A stretch of 64,000 nt of DNA from Lewinella sp. 4G2 (GTDB lineage Bacteria; Bacteroidota; Bacteroidia; Chitinophagales; Saprospiraceae): positions 3,596,001 to 3,660,000 of the forward strand of contig NZ_LVWJ02000014.1 of assembly GCF_001625015.1 (NCBI RefSeq), read 5' to 3'. A program made the position numbers and the translations under genes. Below, one piece after another: positions 18,856 to 26,891 of this stretch; within the stretch, counting starts at the first letter, position 1; each line of letters begins with the position of its first letter. A model generated the notes under the pieces. The model did no database searches and was not told where the DNA came from. It worked only from the letters and a program-made list of their open reading frames with translations.

Positions 18856-19140
18856 ATGCAAGAAGAATTAACCGATAGGGATATCGACCGGGTGATTGAA
18901 ATGGCCTGGGAAGACCGCACGCCATTTGCCGCCATTGAATTTCAATTCGGCCTCACCGAAGCGGAAGTCATCAAACTCATGAAGCGCGAACTGAAGCTGA
19001 ACAGCTGGAAGCGCTGGCGGGCACGCGTTCAAGGCCGTGCCACCAAACATCGGTCTCTGCGGACAACGGGTGTAGAACGCTTCAAGAGCAAAGCGCAGAA
19101 ACAGATCACCTACAATAAGATCAGTAAGAAAAAGTACTAG
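18856..19140 (+). CDS. DUF2805/TIGR03643 family small basic protein
   Basis: This 94-residue protein carries the family core IEMAWEDRTPFAAIEFQFGL followed by a helix-turn-helix-like TEAEVIKLMKRELK and a very basic tail. The family is widespread in Bacteroidota and Proteobacteria and may bind nucleic acid, but its function is unknown. It follows the DUF58 gene on the same strand and ends the transcription unit. Confidence 0.88.
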   Translation: MQEELTDRDIDRVIEMAWEDRTPFAAIEFQFGLTEAEVIKLMKRELKLNSWKRWRARVQGRATKHRSLRTTGVERFKSKAQKQITYNKISKKKY

Positions 19141-19150
19141 TAAGTCATTT

Positions 19151-19168
19151 TGGCGCTGACGCAGGTGC
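19151..19168 (-). repeat. 18-bp interspersed motif, copy 4 (T/T variant)
   Basis: The minus strand reads GCACCTGCGTCAGCGCCA between the convergent ends of the DUF2805 gene and the prenyltransferase gene. Here it cannot act as a promoter for a nearby gene. Confidence 0.9.
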
Positions 19169-19190
19169 CAAGTGAAAGGGTAAAAATAGG

Positions 19191-20060
19191 TTACCCAAAC
19201 ACTGCGAACACCAGGTAGATTCCAAAGAATACCACCCAAGTGCCCTGGTAGAAACGAGCGATGGAAGCCTGATCGGTGAGATCCAAACTACGGGTATTCA
19301 CCCCAAAACCGACGAGTAAAATGATCAATCCTCCGCCCAGATAATACTGATGTTGGGCCAACGCATACGCACCCGCTACCAGCAATGTGAAAGATAGCAA
19401 GATGGCACCCGCCCGGTAAACCCAGTCCTTAGAACGGATGAGGGATAAGGTGCGGATACCATGGGCATCGTCGCCTTCCGTATCCGGCAAGTCTTTGTAC
19501 CAGGCGATGATGACGCCAAAAACAAAAATTACCGCCGTCAACAACCAGATCGTTGGGGGGATTGGAGGAACGCTTGCGGCTTCGCCCAGATACTTAGCGT
19601 AGTGCAAGTACAGGATCAAATTAACAATGAGCCCCCGCACGACGATAATGCAGAAGGCAGCCCAAAAGTGAAAGCGTTTTAGCCGAATAGGATCGGCACT
19701 GTAAGCCGTACCGAGCGCGATGCTAGACAGTACGGTGAGCGGTAGATACGGTGGGTACCACAAGGACCCAATCACCGCCAGAACACCACAAACGCCGACA
19801 ATCCACCTACCCTGCGCGATGGTGTAGGCACCGCTGGCTAGCGGTAGATAGGGTTTGTTGATCCGATCAATCTCAACGTCCGTGAGTTGGTTCAGGCCCG
19901 TGATGTATACGTTGGCGGCAAGACATACGAACAAGGACCATGCGAACATCCCCCAATCATGTATACCGTACTGTCTGGTTGCAATCAGGTAGACGGCCAG
20001 TAAGGACAGCGTTGTACCAATCAAAGTGTGTGCCCGGCCAAACCTGAGGAAAGTGATCAT
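19191..20060 (-). CDS. homogentisate prenyltransferase (UbiA family, VTE2-like)
   Basis: This 289-residue integral membrane protein has about eight membrane segments and the two UbiA aspartate motifs: NQLTDVEIDRINKPYLPLASG (near residues 56-76) and KDLPDTEGD. The wording around both motifs, and the C-terminal RSLDLTDQASIARFY, closely parallel plant and cyanobacterial homogentisate phytyltransferase. That enzyme condenses homogentisate with a polyprenyl diphosphate, with loss of CO2, to start tocopherol or plastoquinone synthesis. Its start overlaps the end of the gamma-tocopherol-methyltransferase-like gene by 4 bp (ATGA), so the two are translationally coupled. Which prenyl chain is used cannot be told from sequence. 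Confidence 0.88.
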   Translation of the reverse strand: MITFLRFGRAHTLIGTTLSLLAVYLIATRQYGIHDWGMFAWSLFVCLAANVYITGLNQLTDVEIDRINKPYLPLASGAYTIAQGRWIVGVCGVLAVIGSLWYPPYLPLTVLSSIALGTAYSADPIRLKRFHFWAAFCIIVVRGLIVNLILYLHYAKYLGEAASVPPIPPTIWLLTAVIFVFGVIIAWYKDLPDTEGDDAHGIRTLSLIRSKDWVYRAGAILLSFTLLVAGAYALAQHQYYLGGGLIILLVGFGVNTRSLDLTDQASIARFYQGTWVVFFGIYLVFAVFG

Positions 20061-20908
20061 CCGGCGGGCTTTGTTGCGCGGACCATTCCGTAGGCAATCG
20101 CTCCAGAAGTGAAGCCCTGACGCATGTACCGCATTGCCCAGGCGCCCTTGATGGTGGACATACCTGCTTTAATCAGCCCCGGCCAATTCCTGGGGTCTAA
20201 TCCGCTTTCAATGACCGCTCCCCAAAACGGCTCTACGGCTTTGGACCAATCGTCGGTGGCGACGTTGCTGAATCCGGATAGCTTTGCCGCCTTTCCTAAA
20301 GTTGAAATGGCCACCATCGGAGGCAGGTGATACAGCTTGCAGATGTTGCCCAGGATTTTCTGTTCCTTGCCAGATAATGCCGGTGGTTCTTCCCGGTGGC
20401 ACCAGGTTGCCATCAGGAGTTGCCCACCAGGGCGGAGGAGGGAATAAAAGAGATCCATCAGCCCTTGCTTATCCGCCATGTGCTCGGCGGATTCCATGCT
20501 CCAGATGATGTCAAAGGTGCCAACATCCTCGGGTGAAAGGGTAAACAGATCTTGCGCTTTAATGGTGAGGCGGTCGCTTAAGCCAGCCTCTCGGTTGTAC
20601 CGTTGCCCGTTGTTGGCCTGGACGGGGCTGAGCGTCACGCCCAATCCGACGGCGTCAGGGAAACGCTGCGCCAGGTAGCGGCTGCTTCCACCGACCCCGC
20701 ATCCGGCGTCGAGGAAACGACTGACTTTGATCGGGCACTGGCCCCACTCCAACAAAGCCTCGATCATGTCGACTTGCGCTTGCTGGTGGTCCACCTCACG
20801 ATTACCGTCCGGGCCGTAGTAACCGTGGTGCATCTGCTCACCCCAGGTATTTAACCAAAGCGGCGTGGAAGCATCGTAGAAGTCTTTGATCTTCTGATTA
20901 AGTTGCAT
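20057..20908 (-). CDS. gamma-tocopherol C-methyltransferase-like SAM methyltransferase (VTE4-like)
   Basis: This 283-residue class I methyltransferase has the SAM loop DAGCGVGGSSRYLAQRF, VTLSPVQA, and WSMESAEHMADK. The N-terminal LWLNTWGEQMHHGYY and the late PFWGAVI ... GMSTIKGAWAM blocks mirror plant gamma-tocopherol methyltransferase, which adds the last ring methyl in vitamin E synthesis. Starts at 20908, 20914 or a GTG at 20923 are all possible; homology does not decide. The gene sits between VTE2-like and VTE3-like genes, which strongly supports a role in a prenyl-quinol pathway. A sterol or sarcosine methyltransferase is a less likely alternative. Confidence 0.87.
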   Translation of the reverse strand: MQLNQKIKDFYDASTPLWLNTWGEQMHHGYYGPDGNREVDHQQAQVDMIEALLEWGQCPIKVSRFLDAGCGVGGSSRYLAQRFPDAVGLGVTLSPVQANNGQRYNREAGLSDRLTIKAQDLFTLSPEDVGTFDIIWSMESAEHMADKQGLMDLFYSLLRPGGQLLMATWCHREEPPALSGKEQKILGNICKLYHLPPMVAISTLGKAAKLSGFSNVATDDWSKAVEPFWGAVIESGLDPRNWPGLIKAGMSTIKGAWAMRYMRQGFTSGAIAYGMVRATKPAG

Positions 20909-20997
20909 GCGCATATATTTCACATCCAGCCAGGAGGAGTGGGTAAAGTGGAAAGCTGGTCAAACTATTCGGGTATAATTGCCTGGATGGTGCCACC

Positions 20998-21927
20998 CTA
21001 TTTTCTACCGAAAGCTTTGTGGAGCATCCACGCACCAATAGCTACGCCCAGACCTACAAGTACTACTTTCTGATGATCGTTCAGTGGTTCCGGTTCGGCA
21101 TCAATCCCCCGCAGCGGTGCAGTGACTGATGCTAAAAGGGCCATTGGAATGAAGATGAATCCCGCGGCCGATCCAGCCAGGACCCTTCCGGCCAGGAGTA
21201 GTCCACGACCAAGGGAGTAGCCTTCGGGCGATGCATCCACCAGGCTCTGTTCGGGAGCCACGGAGCGGTAGGTGGAGGGGGATGGTCCAGCGGCTGGCTT
21301 CTGGCCAATGATGGCGATGCCGTAGCGTTCGTTCTCCTGCCAGTGCGGCGCTACGTAGGTGTACTGGACGTTCTTGAAGCCCGCCTCCCGGTAGTACTCG
21401 TGGTAATCCTCTTCCGGTGGAAAGAGCATCCATGTATTCGCTGCGAACTTACTGATGGGATTGACCGGCTCGATAGGGCCAATCAGCAGCGCCCAGCCAC
21501 CGGGTTTAATAACACGGTAAGATTCGTTGACGCCCAGTTGTGGATCTGGCCAGTATTCAATCGATCCGGCGGAAACGTAGCGGTCAAAAGTATCGTCGGG
21601 GAAGGGGATGTTCTCGGCATCGCCCTCGTACCAGGAGCAGCCCGCTAGCTCGCGTTTAGCCTTGGCGTGCGCCATTTGGTGGGGGCTTTGATCCACACAC
21701 GTGACGTTTCGGGCGGGGACGCGTTGCACAATGCCTTCGGTGGTAAATCCGGTTCCGGATCCCACGTCGATCACCTTTAGGTCTTCGGCATCATCCCAGT
21801 AACCGATATCGAGCGCCTTTTCGCGCATTCTTTCCGTCCAGAAAAGTGGGTTAACGAGTTTGTCGTAGAAAACGGAGAGGTAGCGGTAAAACCAATAGGC
21901 TTCGCGCTTGTGTTGCATCAGTCTCAT
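20998..21927 (-). CDS. MPBQ/MSBQ methyltransferase-like, membrane-anchored (VTE3-like)
   Basis: The 309-residue protein begins MQHKREAYWFYRYLS, then has the SAM site DVGSGTGFTTEG, DQSPHQMAHAKAK, and YVSAGSIEYWPDPQ followed by GGWALLIGP. These match plant 2-methyl-6-phytyl-benzoquinol methyltransferase (VTE3) almost word for word. That enzyme methylates the intermediate made by homogentisate prenyltransferases, in both tocopherol and plastoquinone routes. The C-terminus (about 235-309) contains hydrophobic stretches consistent with a membrane anchor, as in the plant enzyme. I chose the ATG at 21927 because homology starts there. It heads the three-gene minus-strand cluster. Confidence 0.88.
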   Translation of the reverse strand: MRLMQHKREAYWFYRYLSVFYDKLVNPLFWTERMREKALDIGYWDDAEDLKVIDVGSGTGFTTEGIVQRVPARNVTCVDQSPHQMAHAKAKRELAGCSWYEGDAENIPFPDDTFDRYVSAGSIEYWPDPQLGVNESYRVIKPGGWALLIGPIEPVNPISKFAANTWMLFPPEEDYHEYYREAGFKNVQYTYVAPHWQENERYGIAIIGQKPAAGPSPSTYRSVAPEQSLVDASPEGYSLGRGLLLAGRVLAGSAAGFIFIPMALLASVTAPLRGIDAEPEPLNDHQKVVLVGLGVAIGAWMLHKAFGRK

Positions 21928-21977
21928 GGGAAGTGGGGTTTTGGCACCAAACGGTGGGGTTGCTGGCAAAATAGAGA

Positions 21978-22032
21978 AAGCCCGGGAGATATTCGCCAAT
22001 CGCTGGTGCGGCGGCCAATATTTCCCGGGCTT
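21978..22032. terminator. terminator-like hairpin between ompA-like and VTE3-like genes
   Basis: AAGCCCGGGAGATATT (21978-21993) pairs with AATATTTCCCGGGCTT (22017-22032) with one G-T position. T-rich sequence lies on both sides. It probably ends the OmpA transcript, so the tocopherol-like genes need their own promoter; TATTTTG on the minus strand just after it is a candidate -7 box. Confidence 0.6.
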
Positions 22033-22077
22033 ATTTTGGATGACCGCAGTGTTCGCGGCTATCGGGCAGGTACTTCG

Positions 22078-22974
22078 TTATTCGGGGACCTTCGCGGGGT
22101 CCAGCAAATCGTAGAACTCGTTCAGTTTTGGCAACAGGATGATTCGCGTGCGGCGGTTCGTCGCTTTGCCCTGGGGCGTGTCGTTGCTGGCCAGGGTGTT
22201 GTACTGTCCGCGGCCGGCGGCGATCAGGCGATTGGGGTCGATGTTGTAGTTCTGTTGCAGGGCTTTCACTACTGCGGTAGAGCGGAGAACGGAGAGATCC
22301 CAGTTGTCCTTCACACAGGCGGAGTTGATGGGGTCATTGTCCGTGTAGCCTTCCACCATAAGCTCAAGGTTGGGACGGCTTTTAGCGATGGTGGCGATCT
22401 TCTGCAACACTTCACCGGCGCGGTCGGTAATCTCGTAGCTACCGGACTTGTAAAGCATCTTATCGGAAAGGTTGATGTAGACCACCGTTTTGTCGACGCG
22501 GATGTTGACGTCGTCGTCCTCGATACCGTCCTTAAGTACGTTCTTCAGGTTGATGGCCAGGGCGAGGTTAATCGAGTCAGCCTTGGACTTGGCGTTTTGG
22601 AGGAGACGGATGTAGCGGTCTTTACCTTCCAGTTGCTTGAGGGTATTACCAATATTCTGGTTCGCTCCCTGGCTGAGGACGGTTAGGTCGCCCACTTGCT
22701 GTACGCTATTGTCGCGCTGCTGCTTGAGGTCGGTGATCTGCTCTTCACGGATACGAACCTGGGTCTCCGCGTTATTAACCTGGCCCTGGAGGGCAGTTTC
22801 ACGGCGTTCACATTCGGCGAGGCGTTCGGCGTAGCGATTGAGTTCCAAATCCCGCTTGGAGATTTCTTCCTGCTGGGCATCCAGCTTAGCTTGGACGGAT
22901 TCAAATTGTTTTTTGCTGACGCAGCTGGAAAGCGTGATCAAGGACATCAAGCCCAAAAAGAGTAATTTTTGCAT
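22078..22974 (-). CDS. OmpA-family peptidoglycan-binding lipoprotein
   Basis: This 298-residue lipoprotein has a signal ending TLSSC (Cys18), a coiled coil (about 25-130, rich in Glu, Gln and Arg) and an OmpA C-terminal domain (about 165-285) with VEGYTDNDPIN, NWDLSVLRSTAVVKAL and NRRTRI, the residues that bind diaminopimelate. It anchors the outer membrane to the cell wall. I chose the ATG at 22974, which gives a proper lipoprotein signal; the longer frame adds eleven residues. A hairpin separates it from the next minus-strand gene. Confidence 0.93.
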   Translation of the reverse strand: MQKLLFLGLMSLITLSSCVSKKQFESVQAKLDAQQEEISKRDLELNRYAERLAECERRETALQGQVNNAETQVRIREEQITDLKQQRDNSVQQVGDLTVLSQGANQNIGNTLKQLEGKDRYIRLLQNAKSKADSINLALAINLKNVLKDGIEDDDVNIRVDKTVVYINLSDKMLYKSGSYEITDRAGEVLQKIATIAKSRPNLELMVEGYTDNDPINSACVKDNWDLSVLRSTAVVKALQQNYNIDPNRLIAAGRGQYNTLASNDTPQGKATNRRTRIILLPKLNEFYDLLDPAKVPE

Positions 22975-23156
22975 GTTTAGTAGTTGGTTAATGAATGCAA
23001 GTACCATTACGCGTGATACCGTAATGACAATGTTAAACAGCGCCTAAGGTAGCGTGTTCGGTCCGTCGCCACCACATATAAGGGCGGATTGATCCCAAAA
23101 AATCCTGGATGTGTCCACAATCTTCGCGCTACCCTATGTCTTGTCCCAATTACCCG

Positions 23157-23174
23157 GCACCCGCGGCAGCGCAT
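23157..23174 (+). repeat. 18-bp interspersed motif, copy 5 (C/G variant)
   Basis: GCACCCGCGGCAGCGCAT lies in the gap before accD (86 bases before its ATG, same orientation), with the last two positions deviating. The flank CCCAATTACCCG just before it resembles that of copy 8 at 33282 (CCCAATTATCCCG). Confidence 0.85.
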
Positions 23175-23232
23175 GAAATGGATAAGTGGGATTCAACCCG
23201 GCGCCGATACGGGCAAAAGGGGGGATAAAGTG

Positions 23233-23240
23233 TATCTTCG
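23233..23240 (+). promoter_or_regulatory. -7 box of accD
   Basis: TATCTTCG fits the TAnnTTTG-type -7 box seen elsewhere in the window; the accD ATG follows 20 bases later. No clear -33 box is seen. Confidence 0.5.
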
Positions 23241-23260
23241 CGCCAATCTAAATAGCGCAC

Positions 23261-24118
23261 ATGGGATGGTTTAAACGCCTTACGAGTGGAATCCAAACAA
23301 CGACCAGGAACAAGAAAGATACCCCTCAAGGTCTTTGGTATAAGTGCCCCCGCTGCACCGAAACGGTGACAACCAAGGACTTACGCGAAAATCAGTACAA
23401 GTGCCCCAACTGCCAGTACCACGAGCGGATTGGATCGGAGGAATACTTTGAGGTGATCTTTGACGGGCAGTATGAGGAGTACCAGGCGGACATGAAGGCC
23501 GTCGATATCCTGAAATTCAAAGACCTGAAAACCTACGACTCCCGCCTCGAGGCAGCAAAGAAGAAAACGGGTTTGATCGATGCAATTCGGGTAGCCCGGG
23601 GCAAGATCAACCGTCGCCAATTGGTAGTTGCCTGTATGGATTTCAGTTTCATCGGTGGCTCCATGGGTAGTGTCGTGGGTGAGAAGATTGCCTTCGCCAT
23701 CGACGAAGCGCGGACGAGCCGTACGCCCCTACTTATCATTAGCAAATCCGGTGGCGCGCGGATGATGGAGGCTGCCTTCAGCCTCATGCAGATGGCTAAA
23801 ACGAGCGTCAAACTCAGTCAGTTGGCTAAGGAAGGCGTCCCCTACTTCAGCCTGATGACGGACCCAACCACTGGTGGTGTAACCGCTAGCTACGCCATGC
23901 TGGGGGACATCAATTTTGCCGAGCCGGAAGCACTGATCGCATTTGCCGGCCCGCGAGTGGTCAAGGAAACCATCAAAAAAGAATTACCCGCTGGCTTTCA
24001 GACCTCTGAATTCTTGCTGGAACACGGCTTCCTCGACTTCATCATTGACCGGTCCGAACTGAAAGATCGGCTGAGCGACCTGCTTCACCTGTTTGAATCC
24101 GCCGAAAAGAATGCCTAA
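23261..24118 (+). CDS. accD: acetyl-CoA carboxylase carboxyltransferase subunit beta
   Basis: This 285-residue protein begins with the four-cysteine zinc ribbon (CPRC ... CPNC, about residues 29-54) and continues with a crotonase-like carboxyltransferase domain (GGSMGSVVGEK, KSGGARMMEA, DPTTGGVTASYAMLGD, FAGPRVV). It transfers the carboxyl group from biotin to acetyl-CoA in the first step of fatty acid synthesis, as a heterotetramer with AccA. The accA gene is not nearby. Its stop codon overlaps the next gene by 8 bp. Confidence 0.96.
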   Translation: MGWFKRLTSGIQTTTRNKKDTPQGLWYKCPRCTETVTTKDLRENQYKCPNCQYHERIGSEEYFEVIFDGQYEEYQADMKAVDILKFKDLKTYDSRLEAAKKKTGLIDAIRVARGKINRRQLVVACMDFSFIGGSMGSVVGEKIAFAIDEARTSRTPLLIISKSGGARMMEAAFSLMQMAKTSVKLSQLAKEGVPYFSLMTDPTTGGVTASYAMLGDINFAEPEALIAFAGPRVVKETIKKELPAGFQTSEFLLEHGFLDFIIDRSELKDRLSDLLHLFESAEKNA

Positions 24119-25118
24119 ACGCCTGGCCGGTATCTTCCTCTGCCTGCTGTTGGCCAATGTATTCAACTACGCCCTGGGCGAATGGCTGGAAGCCCACTTA
24201 CCCAACTGGGAAGAGCGCGTTGATTCGACTGACGGATCGACCTTGACCACCGCTCAGTACTACCAAGCGCTGGAAGTAGACATCGACCTCGATGAGGCGC
24301 GTATCAGTCTGTTGCGTTTTTACGCATATCTCGACGATGGCGGCCGCGATAATTACCTCGCCTGGTACGAGAGTAGGACCGACTTTGCGGAGGAACCAAT
24401 GTTGCAAAACGCGCTCGCGCAGGTGGCGGCGGTAAACACCGTCAAGTATCTTGCTCTTTTACTGTTGATCACCACCGGTATCTTGCTGTACGGCAAGGGA
24501 TTACGCAGTCAGTCTTGGGTAACTCCAGTAATCTACCTTGCGCTATTTTCCGTTACGGCGGCGCTATTTGGGGGCTTGCAGGCGCCGGTATTTTGGGGCG
24601 TTTGCACGGCTAGTTACGTCGTGTATTTCCTTAGTCTGTTGGTGTTCACGCCCATCTACCGTACAGAATGGACCGAAACGATGCGCCCAATTTTGACTAC
24701 CCTGGTCTTCCTACTCGCCGTGATGGCGTGGCGGGGACAAGAACTGGTAGATTACTGGTTTTGGACGAGTCCGCTTTTCCGTCTGGCGTTCGTCTTCACC
24801 TTGCTACTGTCCAACTACTTCCATTTCGTCCGGCTGGACGCTGCCTTTAAGGCCGCCAGATTGCGCACGGTTACGGCGCGCTTATTTGCTTACGGAATTC
24901 CCCTCGGGTTAACTTTTTCGGCGGTGGGTCTGACTCTCGGTTTGCTGGGCGCTGACGCAGGTGCCGGCATTGGGATAATGAACCAGGAACTAGCCCTACT
25001 GACAGGAGAATTTGTTGAAAGTTTCAACCCCAACGCTTCCTTTACGTTGTTCTTCGCTGGTACGACGGTGCTAATTCTATCCGGAATCGGCTACTCCGTA
25101 CAACGAATTGCTCAATGA
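24111..25118 (+). CDS. polytopic membrane protein of unknown function
   Basis: I do not recognise the family. This 335-residue protein has one N-terminal membrane segment, a periplasmic-type region (about residues 25-105) and then about seven hydrophobic segments to the C-terminus. The ATG at 24111 overlaps the accD stop (ATGCCTAA), so it is translated as part of that operon. A copy of the 18-bp repeat lies inside it, encoding the small turn GADAGAG between two late segments. No catalytic motif is evident. Confidence 0.75.
   Translation: MPKRLAGIFLCLLLANVFNYALGEWLEAHLPNWEERVDSTDGSTLTTAQYYQALEVDIDLDEARISLLRFYAYLDDGGRDNYLAWYESRTDFAEEPMLQNALAQVAAVNTVKYLALLLLITTGILLYGKGLRSQSWVTPVIYLALFSVTAALFGGLQAPVFWGVCTASYVVYFLSLLVFTPIYRTEWTETMRPILTTLVFLLAVMAWRGQELVDYWFWTSPLFRLAFVFTLLLSNYFHFVRLDAAFKAARLRTVTARLFAYGIPLGLTFSAVGLTLGLLGADAGAGIGIMNQELALLTGEFVESFNPNASFTLFFAGTTVLILSGIGYSVQRIAQ
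24947..24964 (-). repeat. 18-bp interspersed motif, copy 6 (T/T variant)
   Basis: The minus strand reads GCACCTGCGTCAGCGCCC. It lies inside the membrane protein gene, antisense to it, and is read as GADAGAG in a loop. Confidence 0.9.
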
Positions 25119-25133
25119 GCTAGAGCCAACCAA

Positions 25134-25790
25134 ATGAAACAACTTTTTACGGGCATCTTGCTGTGCCTACTCACGGGTAATGTGATTGCCCAAAACTCCC
25201 CTCTCAACATGGATTCAGTATCCTACGCACTCGGTGTGGTCCTCTCCAAGAACTTATCCGGCCAAGGATTCACCGACGTGAACGCCGACGAATTTGCCAA
25301 AGGTTTCTCCGAAGGGCTCGCCAACACCGCCGCCATTTCACCGGACCAAGCTAACAAGATCATCCAAAATTTCATGCAGGCCAAGCAGGAAGAGGAGAGC
25401 AAAGAACTCCGCAAAGATGGCGAAGACTTCCTCGCAGAGAACGCTAAGCGCCCCGAAGTAAAGGTCACCGAATCCGGTCTACAATACGAAGTATTAAAAG
25501 AAGGTACCGGCGCCAGCCCATCGGCTACCGAAACCGTGGAGGTACACTACCACGGCACCCTGATCGACGGAACGGTATTCGACAGCTCCGTAGACCGCGG
25601 ACAAACCATCAGCTTTGGTCTCAATCAGGTCATCCCTGGCTGGACGGAAGGTGTACAGTTGATGAAGGAAGGCGCGAAGTACCGTTTCTTCATTCCTTAC
25701 AACCTGGCCTACGGTGCCCGGGGCTCCGCTCCCAAGATCCCACCCTACGCTGCTTTGATCTTCGACGTAGAGTTGTTCGAGGTTAAGTAA
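25134..25790 (+). CDS. FKBP-type peptidyl-prolyl cis-trans isomerase
   Basis: The 218-residue secreted protein has a signal peptide (about 1-20), an FKBP N-terminal dimerisation domain (about 25-95, YALGVVLSKNL, ADEFAKGFSEG) and a C-terminal FKBP domain (about 110-218) with VEVHYHGTLIDGTVFDSS, VIPGWTEGVQLM and the closing ALIFDVELFEV. This is the FkpA/Mip architecture, a periplasmic folding helper. It lies 15 bp after the membrane protein gene and ends the operon at a strong terminator. Confidence 0.95.
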   Translation: MKQLFTGILLCLLTGNVIAQNSPLNMDSVSYALGVVLSKNLSGQGFTDVNADEFAKGFSEGLANTAAISPDQANKIIQNFMQAKQEEESKELRKDGEDFLAENAKRPEVKVTESGLQYEVLKEGTGASPSATETVEVHYHGTLIDGTVFDSSVDRGQTISFGLNQVIPGWTEGVQLMKEGAKYRFFIPYNLAYGARGSAPKIPPYAALIFDVELFEVK

Positions 25791-25810
25791 ACACAAGACA
25801 TCCGCAATAA

Positions 25811-25843
25811 AAAAGCCCGGTGACCATTGGCCACCGGGCTTTT
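25811..25843. terminator. bidirectional terminator after the FKBP gene
   Basis: AAAAGCCCGGTG and CACCGGGCTTTT form a perfect 12-bp stem with A/T tails on both sides. It lies between two converging genes. Confidence 0.88.
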
Positions 25844-25863
25844 CTGTTCGAAGCGCGAAATGT

Positions 25864-26049
25864 TTACGCTGCGGCTACCGGGGCCTGAGGAAGCGCTACT
25901 TCGCCCTGGTGAATCCATTCCAACAGGACTTGATCCAGCGCCCCGGTGAAGTAAGCAGTGGTGGCGATAAGGGTGATCATAATCAGTGCCGTCATCAGCT
26001 TGGCGTTGCGACGGTGGCGGCGAGCATTCTTTTCGATCAGGTAAGTCAT
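25864..26049 (-). CDS. small single-pass membrane protein, unknown
   Basis: This 61-residue frame starts with a basic segment (EKNARRHRRNAKLM), followed by one membrane helix (TALIMITLIATTAYFTGA) and a short acidic and Ala/Pro tail. The positive-inside rule places the start in the cytoplasm. It lies after a shared terminator and faces the FKBP gene, with its own upstream AT-rich region, which makes it more plausible than a chance frame. I do not recognise a family. Confidence 0.6.
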   Translation of the reverse strand: MTYLIEKNARRHRRNAKLMTALIMITLIATTAYFTGALDQVLLEWIHQGEVALPQAPVAAA

Positions 26050-26199
26050 TGTTTGATTGTTTCTAAGTGTGTGTATACGTTGTGTAATAGTATCGTCGAG
26101 AGCGTGTTTTCTTACCCTCTCTCAACTATTTCAAAGAACGGAAGTATTGCCACATAAAATTGTGTGCTAATTCTTAAAACCTGGCAAAAAACTCTTAAA

Positions 26200-26865
26200 A
26201 TGCTAAATGTCGAAATGTACCAAGCCGTAAAAGCGGAAGTTGAGTCAGCCAACGCCACCTTAGTCGCCGTCACCAAGCGTCAACCACTAGAGGTAATTCA
26301 GGCGCTGTACGACCTGGGTCAACGAGACTTCGGAGAGAACCGCGTTCCAGAACTTGTGGAAAAGCACGCTGCCTTACCCAAGGACATCCGCTGGCATTTC
26401 ATTGGCCACCTGCAGCGGAATAAGGTGAAAGCGATCGCTCCTTTCATCCACCTAATTCATAGTGGAGACAGTGCCCGGCTGATCCTCGAGATTGCCAAGG
26501 AGGCGCGGAAAAATGACCGTACCATTTCGGTGCTTTTGCAGTTCCACATTGCACAGGAAGCCTCTAAATACGGACTCTCCCCTACCCAACCTGCGGCAAT
26601 TTTACGTGAGCTTAAACTTGATGAGCTCTCCGGCAAGGTCAATCTCGTAGGAGTAATGGGTATGGCGACCTACACGGAACTCGATGAGGATATTGCGGAA
26701 GAATTTGCGCTACTACGAGAGACCTTTGAAACTCTAAAGGAAACAACTTCCTTAGGCGAAATCGCTGCGTTTAAAGAAATTAGCATGGGAATGTCCGGCG
26801 ACTACCAGATTGCGTTGCAACAAGGGTCCACGATGGTTCGTGTTGGATCCCTCCTGTACCAATAG
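26200..26865 (+). CDS. YggS/PROSC-family PLP-binding protein
   Basis: This 221-residue protein is a single-domain alanine-racemase-like TIM barrel: the PLP lysine lies in LVAVTKRQP (Lys about 27), followed by FGENRVPE, WHFIGHLQRNKVK, HSGDS and near the C-terminus SMGMSGDYQIAL and GSTMVRVGSLLY. The family keeps vitamin B6 and amino-acid pools in balance and has no known enzymatic turnover. The ATG at 26200 fits the family length; an upstream GTG at 26164 adds 12 unsupported residues. It converges on xseA. Confidence 0.93.
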   Translation: MLNVEMYQAVKAEVESANATLVAVTKRQPLEVIQALYDLGQRDFGENRVPELVEKHAALPKDIRWHFIGHLQRNKVKAIAPFIHLIHSGDSARLILEIAKEARKNDRTISVLLQFHIAQEASKYGLSPTQPAAILRELKLDELSGKVNLVGVMGMATYTELDEDIAEEFALLRETFETLKETTSLGEIAAFKEISMGMSGDYQIALQQGSTMVRVGSLLYQ

Positions 26866-26891
26866 GCTTTCACAATGAGGCGGTGATGCTA

